A stretch of DNA of 64,000 nt. Origin: Candidatus Hydrogenedentota bacterium. GTDB lineage: Bacteria; Hydrogenedentota; Hydrogenedentia; Hydrogenedentales; JAEUWI01. The DNA lies in assembly GCA_016791475.1 (NCBI GenBank), contig JAEUWI010000006.1:62001-126000 (forward strand). Reading direction: 5' to 3'. Under the pieces are notes generated by a model that was not told where the DNA came from, made no database searches, and was given only the letters and a program-made list of their open reading frames with translations. Within the stretch, counting starts at the first letter, position 1; every line of letters begins with the position of its first letter. The position numbers and the translations under genes are program-made. Positions 59,399 through 64,000 of this stretch are shown here, piece after piece.

Positions 59399-60403
59399 AT
59401 GAATCCAAAACACGTTGCCGTTGCGGGCGCCACCGGCGTGGTGGGCCAGCAGATGCTGCGGGTCCTGGAAGACCGCAACTACCCCATCGCCTCCATCAAG
59501 TTTCTGGCCTCCGCCCGTTCGGTCGGCCGCACGCTCACGTTCAAGGGTGAGGAAATTCCGGTGGAAGAGCTGACCGAGCAGTCCTTCAAGGGCGTGGATG
59601 TGGCCCTCTTCAGTGCGGGCGGCGGGACGAGTACCCACTTTGCCCCGTTCGCGGCGAAAGATGGCTGCGTGGTGGTGGACAACTCCAGCGCCTGGCGTAT
59701 GGACCCGGAAGTGCCCCTGGTGGTGCCGGAGGTGAACGCCGCCGCGATCAAGACGCACAAGGGCATCATCGCCAATCCCAACTGCTCCACCATCCAGATG
59801 GTCCAGGTGCTCCAGCCCATCCACGCGGCGGCCGGGATCAAGCGCATCGTGGTATCCACCTACCAGGCCGTCTCCGGCGCGGGCAGCGCCGCATTGAACG
59901 AGATGATGGACCAGATGGCTTCCGTGATGAAGGGCGATGCCGCCGCCTGCACGATTTTCCCCAAGCCCATCGCCTTTAACGTCATTCCCCAGATCCCCCA
60001 CAAAAATGCTTTTGGCGACAATGGCTACAGTTCCGAAGAGATGAAGATGGTGAAGGAGACGAAGAAGATCATGGGTGACGACAGCATCATGGTTACCGCC
60101 ACGACCGTGCGCGTCCCGGTGCATACCGGGCACAGCGAATCGGTCAACGTGGAAACCGCGAAGAAGCTCACAGCCGCCCAGGCCCGCGAACTGGTTGCCT
60201 CCGCCCCCAATGTCATCGTGATGGACGACCCCACGAAGGACCTGTTCCCCACGGCGCTCGACGCGGCGGGCAAGTTTGAAACCTATGTCGGCCGCATCCG
60301 CGAAGACATTTCGCACCCGTCCGCCATTGATATGTGGATCGTGTCGGACAATCTGCTGAAGGGCGCCGCCCTGAACGCCGTGCAGATCGCGGAACTGCTG
60401 TAA
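59399..60403 (+). CDS. asd: Aspartate-semialdehyde dehydrogenase
   Basis: Asd reduces aspartyl phosphate to aspartate semialdehyde, the branch point to lysine/diaminopimelate, threonine and methionine. The 334-residue product has the NADP loop VAVAGATGVVGQQMLRVLED, FSAGGGTSTHFAPFAA near residue 75, the catalytic Cys in IANPNCSTIQM near 130 and the active-site His in VPVHTGHSESVNVETAKKL near 240. The length matches the family. A TATACT hexamer at 59285-59290 may be its -10 box. A terminator follows at 60423. Confidence 0.96.
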   Translation: MNPKHVAVAGATGVVGQQMLRVLEDRNYPIASIKFLASARSVGRTLTFKGEEIPVEELTEQSFKGVDVALFSAGGGTSTHFAPFAAKDGCVVVDNSSAWRMDPEVPLVVPEVNAAAIKTHKGIIANPNCSTIQMVQVLQPIHAAAGIKRIVVSTYQAVSGAGSAALNEMMDQMASVMKGDAAACTIFPKPIAFNVIPQIPHKNAFGDNGYSSEEMKMVKETKKIMGDDSIMVTATTVRVPVHTGHSESVNVETAKKLTAAQARELVASAPNVIVMDDPTKDLFPTALDAAGKFETYVGRIREDISHPSAIDMWIVSDNLLKGAALNAVQIAELL

Positions 60404-60422
60404 TTATATTTTGAACACGTTC

Positions 60423-60450
60423 AGGCGCGTCCTCCGGGGCGCGCCTTTTT
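60423..60450 (+). terminator. Rho-independent terminator after asd
   Basis: AGGCGCG and CGCGCCT form a stem around a CCGG-containing loop, followed by five T residues. Confidence 0.85.
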
Positions 60451-60466
60451 CGTGGTCCGCAGGCCA

Positions 60467-61003
60467 TCAGGCCGCCGCAGACTCCACGTGCTTCAGCACA
60501 CGCCCCGCCGCTTCGCGAAACCACACCGTAAAGTGCTCCGGGTGAGCCGCTATCTCCTCCATCAAATCCACACCCTGAATCCACCGCCATTCGCATACCT
60601 CGGCCGGGTCCGGTTCAGGTATGCCCTCGAAACGCCCCACGAATACGTGGTCCAGTTCGTGCTCGATCAGTCCATTGTCGAAGCGGGCATGGTAAAGAAA
60701 CTGAAACAGCGGGGTGATGGGCGTTTCTATCCCCATTTCCTGGCCGAGGCGAATCCGGGCCGCTTCCATGGTCTCCTGGCCAGGCTGCGGGTGGCTGCAG
60801 CACGTATTCGTCCAGAGGCCTCCAGAGTGATACTTGTCTGGGTGGCGCCGTTGCAGCAGCCACCGGCCCTGCCCGTCGAACAGGAAGACCGAAAAGGCGC
60901 GGTGCAATTCTCCCGTCTGATGGGCCGCAAGCTTTTCACAGCGGCCCAGCGGCTTGTCCGCACTGTCGACCAGAATAACTTCACCAAACATAGCCACGTT
61001 CAC
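60467..61003 (-). CDS. idi: Isopentenyl-diphosphate delta-isomerase, type 1
   Basis: IDI-1 converts IPP to DMAPP for isoprenoid synthesis. The 178-residue Nudix-fold protein begins VAMFGEVILVDSADKPLGRC. It has LHRAFSVFLFDGQGRWLLQR near residue 33, the catalytic Cys motif TNTCCSHPQPGQ at about 66-72 and the second catalytic region IEHELDHVFVG near 115. The length matches Idi. It is divergent from the crt operon, sharing a ~200 bp promoter region, so precursor supply and carotenoid synthesis may be controlled together. Confidence 0.95.
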   Translation of the reverse strand: MNVAMFGEVILVDSADKPLGRCEKLAAHQTGELHRAFSVFLFDGQGRWLLQRRHPDKYHSGGLWTNTCCSHPQPGQETMEAARIRLGQEMGIETPITPLFQFLYHARFDNGLIEHELDHVFVGRFEGIPEPDPAEVCEWRWIQGVDLMEEIAAHPEHFTVWFREAAGRVLKHVESAAA

Positions 61004-61067
61004 TCCATCGGGTTTCGGGCGTCAGTCTACTTCGTTCCGCCTCCAGAAATGTAACACGGCGTCTATG

Positions 61068-61099
61068 TTTTGTCAAAATAAACCTTGACAAAATATAAT
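61068..61099 (+). promoter_or_regulatory. Crt operon promoter with an operator-like dyad in the spacer
   Basis: TTGTCA (61070-61075) and TATAAT (61094-61099) are 18 bp apart. A perfect 9 bp inverted repeat, TTTTGTCAA (61068-61076) and TTGACAAAA (61085-61093) with 8 bp between, covers the -35 and ends at the -10. Because the dyad is symmetric it also offers a -35-like TTGTCA on the other strand towards idi. This geometry suits a regulator acting between -35 and -10. Confidence 0.65.
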
Positions 61100-61206
61100 A
61101 TGCCCGGTAAGATGGGTTTAAGAGGGTCGCAAGATGATCCCTCCATGATGTACCCGGCGTCGGTGCTGCGTGCGCGCACCACGTCCATAATCCTGAGGCA
61201 AATGCG

Positions 61207-62373
61207 GTGGCGAATCCGGCGGTACATACCTTCAACCACCTGCTGGTCGGTGGCGGACTCCAGAACGGCCTGATTGCGTGGCTGCTTCTGAAGCGTGATC
61301 CCGAGGCCCGGGTGGCGCTGATTGAGGCGGGGGACTGCCTCGGCGGCAATCACACCTGGTCCTACCATGCGTCCGACGTGCCCGAGTCCCACGCGTGGGA
61401 GCTGAGGCCCCTGGCGCAATATAGCTGGGATACGTATCAGGTGCACTTTCCGCGTTTCATTCGGGAGCTACGCCTGGGCTACCGCTCGCTGCATTCCAGC
61501 CACCTGAATCGACTCCTCCTCCACCAGTTCCAGCGGTCGTCCCAGGCTCGTCTGATTCTTTCCACCCGCGCCACGGAAGTCCGTAGTGACCGTGTGGTGC
61601 TGGAAACCGGGGAAGTGCTCCACGGTCGCAGCGTGATCGATGCCCGGGGCCCGGTGTTGGATGACACGCCCCGGGCGGCCACCGGCTATCAGAAGTTTGT
61701 GGGTCTGGAATTGCGGCTGGGCGCGCCGGGTCGGGCCCGGGTGCCGATCCTGATGGATGCCTGCGTACCCCAGGAAGACGGCTTCCGCTTTTTCTACGTT
61801 CTCCCCTATGGGCCCGACCGCGTACTGATCGAGGATACGCGCTTTTCCGATAATCCGGACCTGGACGTGGCGGCGCTTGAAGCGAGCGTGCTGGCCTATG
61901 CCGCCGAGCGTCGCTACGACGTGAAGTCGATAATCCGCAAGGAGTCGGGCGTACTGCCCATGCCCTGGACGGCGCGCACGGACTGGCCCAACGCCATGCC
62001 GATGGTCGCGGGTTACGGTGGCGGTTTTATTCACCCGGCCACCGGCTACTCTTTCCCGGTGGCGTTGCGCGTGGCGCTCCATGTGGCCAACGCGGCGCCG
62101 GGCAATCCCCTGGGCCCGGCGTGGGCGGACCTCCTCACGGGGCACCAGCGGCAATACCGCTTCGCCGCGTTTCTCAACCGGCTGCTCTTCACGGCCTACG
62201 AACCGCAGGACCGTTTTCATATCTTCAAGCGCTTCTATCATCAGCCCGAAGAGACCATCGCCCGCTTCTACCGGCTGTCCCTGGAGCGCGCCGATATGGC
62301 CCGCATGTTCACGGGGCGACCGCCCAAAGGATTCTCCGTCAAACGCATGGTAAAAGGAGCTCTTCATCGATGA
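61207..62373 (+). CDS. crtY: Lycopene beta-cyclase, CrtY type
   Basis: CrtY cyclises the ends of lycopene to beta-ionone rings, giving beta-carotene. The 388-residue flavoprotein starts with a dinucleotide fold (HLLVGGGLQNGLIAWLLLKR), then GGNHTWSYHASDVP near residue 48 and VIDARGPVLDD near 143. FRFFYVLPYGPDRVLIEDTR near 195 and YGGGFIHPATGYSFPVALRV near 273 are CrtY/CrtL signatures. The length fits bacterial CrtY. GTG 61207 is the start, at the end of a ~100 bp leader. Its stop overlaps the next start as ATGA. Confidence 0.93.
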   Translation: MANPAVHTFNHLLVGGGLQNGLIAWLLLKRDPEARVALIEAGDCLGGNHTWSYHASDVPESHAWELRPLAQYSWDTYQVHFPRFIRELRLGYRSLHSSHLNRLLLHQFQRSSQARLILSTRATEVRSDRVVLETGEVLHGRSVIDARGPVLDDTPRAATGYQKFVGLELRLGAPGRARVPILMDACVPQEDGFRFFYVLPYGPDRVLIEDTRFSDNPDLDVAALEASVLAYAAERRYDVKSIIRKESGVLPMPWTARTDWPNAMPMVAGYGGGFIHPATGYSFPVALRVALHVANAAPGNPLGPAWADLLTGHQRQYRFAAFLNRLLFTAYEPQDRFHIFKRFYHQPEETIARFYRLSLERADMARMFTGRPPKGFSVKRMVKGALHR

Positions 62374-63440
62374 TTGGACCCGCCATCGCCGAAACGTCGG
62401 CCCCATCGGGGCCCCTGGCGCCCGCCCGTATCCGCGCACGTCTCCTGCATCAATTGCGACTTGAGCTGGAGCCCTATTCACTTCGACGTCAGGGCGCGGG
62501 AAACGGGGTGGCCCTGCCGCGCCAGTACTGGCAGAAAGCCCTGGGGACGCCTCTGCGCGATTTTCTCGGTCGGGGCTCGAAGATGTTTCGGGCCCACATG
62601 GCCGAGTGGGCCTGGTCCGCGGCCGGTGGCGAAGGGGAATTGTGCATTTCCATACCGCTGTCGGTGGAGGCGCTCCATGCGGGCTCGCTGATTATTGACG
62701 ATATTCAAGACAAGGCCAGTCTGCGCCGGGGCGACGTGGCGCTTCACGAGCGCTATGGGCTCGCCACGGCGCTGAATGCCGGAAACTGGCTCTATTTCTG
62801 GCCGGTGCGACTGCTGTCGGAGGCCAATTTCTCGCCCGAGCAGGAACTGGCGGCCCTGAGGAAGCTGGCGGAAACCCAGCACCGCTGCCATCTGGGCCAG
62901 GGCCTGGACGTATCGCTCAAGGTTCACGATATCCACCAGCAGGACATGGTCGGTGTGGTCCGTTCAAAAACTGCGCTGAAGACAGGCGCCCTCATGGGCC
63001 TCTCCGCCTACCTCGGCGCCATGGGCGCGGGTGCGGATTCGGAAGCCCGGGAGGCCTTTGCTCGATTCGGTGAAGGCCTTGGCGGCATCCTGCAGATGCT
63101 TGACGACGCGGGATCCATCACGAGCGAGGACCGATCGGAGAAGGCCCGGGAGGACCTGATGCAAGGCACGCCGACCTGGCCCTGGGTCTGGGCTGCGGAG
63201 CGCCTGGAAGGGGCCGCGTACCGGGAACTCGTGAATCTGTCCCACGATGTTCAGGCGGGTCATGTCGATTTCACCTTTCTCCGCCAGCGCCTTCGCCATG
63301 TGCTGCCCGCGGATCTTTCCGTACTGTTGCGTGGTGAGCTGGACCTGGCGCTGGAGGCGGTCCGCCCCGCGATTGTCCGCCCGGCCACCGTGGAAGCCAT
63401 CCACCGCGAGTTCACCCGCCTGGAGCAAAGCTATGCCTGA
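62370..63440 (+). CDS. crtE: Geranylgeranyl diphosphate synthase (CrtE-like polyprenyl synthetase)
   Basis: This trans-prenyltransferase makes the C20 precursor of carotenoids from IPP and allylic diphosphates. The first Asp-rich motif DDIQDKASLRRG lies at residues 110-121. The second, normally DDxxD, reads LQMLDDAGSITSED, so its third Asp is replaced; in the C-terminal half QGTPTWPWVW corresponds to the GKxTLP-like block. The length is 356 residues. The second-motif change could alter metal binding or mark a partner-dependent subunit. It overlaps crtY by 4 bp and crtI by 8 bp, so translation is coupled. Confidence 0.88.
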   Translation: MIGPAIAETSAPSGPLAPARIRARLLHQLRLELEPYSLRRQGAGNGVALPRQYWQKALGTPLRDFLGRGSKMFRAHMAEWAWSAAGGEGELCISIPLSVEALHAGSLIIDDIQDKASLRRGDVALHERYGLATALNAGNWLYFWPVRLLSEANFSPEQELAALRKLAETQHRCHLGQGLDVSLKVHDIHQQDMVGVVRSKTALKTGALMGLSAYLGAMGAGADSEAREAFARFGEGLGGILQMLDDAGSITSEDRSEKAREDLMQGTPTWPWVWAAERLEGAAYRELVNLSHDVQAGHVDFTFLRQRLRHVLPADLSVLLRGELDLALEAVRPAIVRPATVEAIHREFTRLEQSYA

Positions 63441-64000
63441 AGTACTCTCCCCGGTCAACCCCCCGGCCCGGCACCCAGGGGCCGATCATCCGCCCCGTCC
63501 CACGGCGGCCGTTATCGGCAGTGGTTTTGGCGGTCTGGCCGCCGCCATACGCCTGCAGGCGGGCGGCGTTCAGGTGACCCTTTTTGAGGGCCGCGACAAG
63601 CCAGGCGGGCGGGCCTATGTCTACGAGGATCAGGGCTTCATATTCGACGGGGGCCCGACGGTCATCACGGCGCCCCAGTGCCTGGAAGAACTCTTTGAAG
63701 TGGCCGGGCGAAGAATGTCGGACTATGTGACCCTGCTCCCGGTTCATCCTTTTTACCGCCTTCAGTGGGACGACGGTGATACGCTGGATTATACCGGGGA
63801 TCTGGACGCCATGCTGGCCCAGATCAACGCCCGAAATCCGAAGGATGCCGAAGGCTACCAGCGCTTTCTCGAATTTACACGCAAGGTATTCGTCAAAGGC
63901 TATGAGGAACTGGCCCACGTGCCCTTTCTGCGTTTTGGCGACATGGTGCGGGTGGGACCGGACCTCGCGCGTCTGCGGGCGGATCGGAGTGTGTACAAGA
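63433..64000 (+). CDS. crtI: Phytoene desaturase (CrtI-like), truncated by right window edge
   Basis: CrtI introduces double bonds into phytoene to form lycopene or neurosporene. About 189 codons are present. After a short Pro-rich leader, TAAVIGSGFGGLAAAIRLQA is the FAD-binding loop, followed by GRDKPGGRAYVYEDQGFIFD and GGPTVITAPQCLEELFE, standard for bacterial CrtI-type desaturases. ATG 63433 overlaps the crtE stop by 8 bp. With idi, crtY and crtE this makes a carotenoid cluster; crtB (phytoene synthase) would be expected beyond the edge. A related CrtI-type desaturase or CrtD/CrtO enzyme cannot be fully excluded. Confidence 0.9.
   Translation, partial: MPEVLSPVNPPARHPGADHPPRPTAAVIGSGFGGLAAAIRLQAGGVQVTLFEGRDKPGGRAYVYEDQGFIFDGGPTVITAPQCLEELFEVAGRRMSDYVTLLPVHPFYRLQWDDGDTLDYTGDLDAMLAQINARNPKDAEGYQRFLEFTRKVFVKGYEELAHVPFLRFGDMVRVGPDLARLRADRSVYK

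Overview
The window looks like chromosomal DNA from a GC-rich, Gram-negative-type bacterium with an unusually repeat-rich genome. Pointers to an outer membrane are an ADP-heptose/GT9 glycosyltransferase, several lipoproteins and a periplasmic alpha-2-macroglobulin. Low-complexity Gly-Glu linkers, a formylglycine-enzyme-like lipoprotein, secreted sialidases, a rhamnosidase, a DUF6807/PmoA-like protein and a pyrophosphate-type phosphofructokinase would fit Candidatus Hydrogenedentota or a PVC-related phylum (Planctomycetota, Lentisphaerota). That placement is inference; there is no rRNA here to test it.

Layout. 1-2.4 kb: a LysR regulator running off the left edge, a secreted VCBS-like protein and a chimeric duplicate of both. 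2.8-7.7 kb: purM, a purS-purL fusion and purQ. 7.7-13.3 kb: VOC protein, RNase D, a degenerate membrane sensor kinase, PPi-dependent phosphofructokinase and a GDPD/AIM6-like protein. 13.3-15.2 kb: a 165 bp MITE-like element abutting a complete IS1380-family insertion sequence. 15.2-19.9 kb: FGE-like lipoprotein and GH78 rhamnosidase. 20-24.8 kb: accessory region with toxin-antitoxin remnants, murB, an orphan HigA-like regulator, an HNH nuclease and dense hairpin elements. 24.7-28.6 kb: two sialidases (one fused to a redoxin domain) and a REP-associated tyrosine transposase flanked by two BIME-like elements. 28.7-35.4 kb: a giant alpha-2-macroglobulin and xylulokinase. 35.5-37.3 kb: an AAA ATPase plus TOPRIM pair, a candidate defence locus. 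37.5-40 kb: esterase lipoprotein and DUF6807 protein. 40.3-43.1 kb: tandem small membrane paralogues interrupted by a ParDE module and a MITE. 43-47.6 kb: citramalate synthase, a small lipoprotein, a sulfatase-fold enzyme and VapBC. 47.7-52.7 kb: cytochrome c maturation operon (triple-repeat lipoprotein, ResB, CcsA). 53-60.4 kb: acyltransferase, phosphoglycerate mutase, rsmG with two parS-like palindromes, GT9, tRNA-Ser, thioredoxin and Asd. 60.5-64 kb: idi diverging from a crtY-crtE-crtI carotenoid operon that leaves the window on the right.

Much of the interest lies between the genes. At least nine gene borders carry short-period arrays (7, 8 or 10 bp units), often as two mirrored halves, and one locus (55.6-55.8 kb) joins three of these repeat families end to end. 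Several other repeat families occur: a REP/BIME family with its probable RAYT transposase, a 180 bp MITE in two copies, a 222 bp hairpin element, and the IS1380-adjacent element. Accessory genes (four toxin-antitoxin loci or remnants, an HNH nuclease, the ATPase-TOPRIM pair) are interleaved with housekeeping genes.
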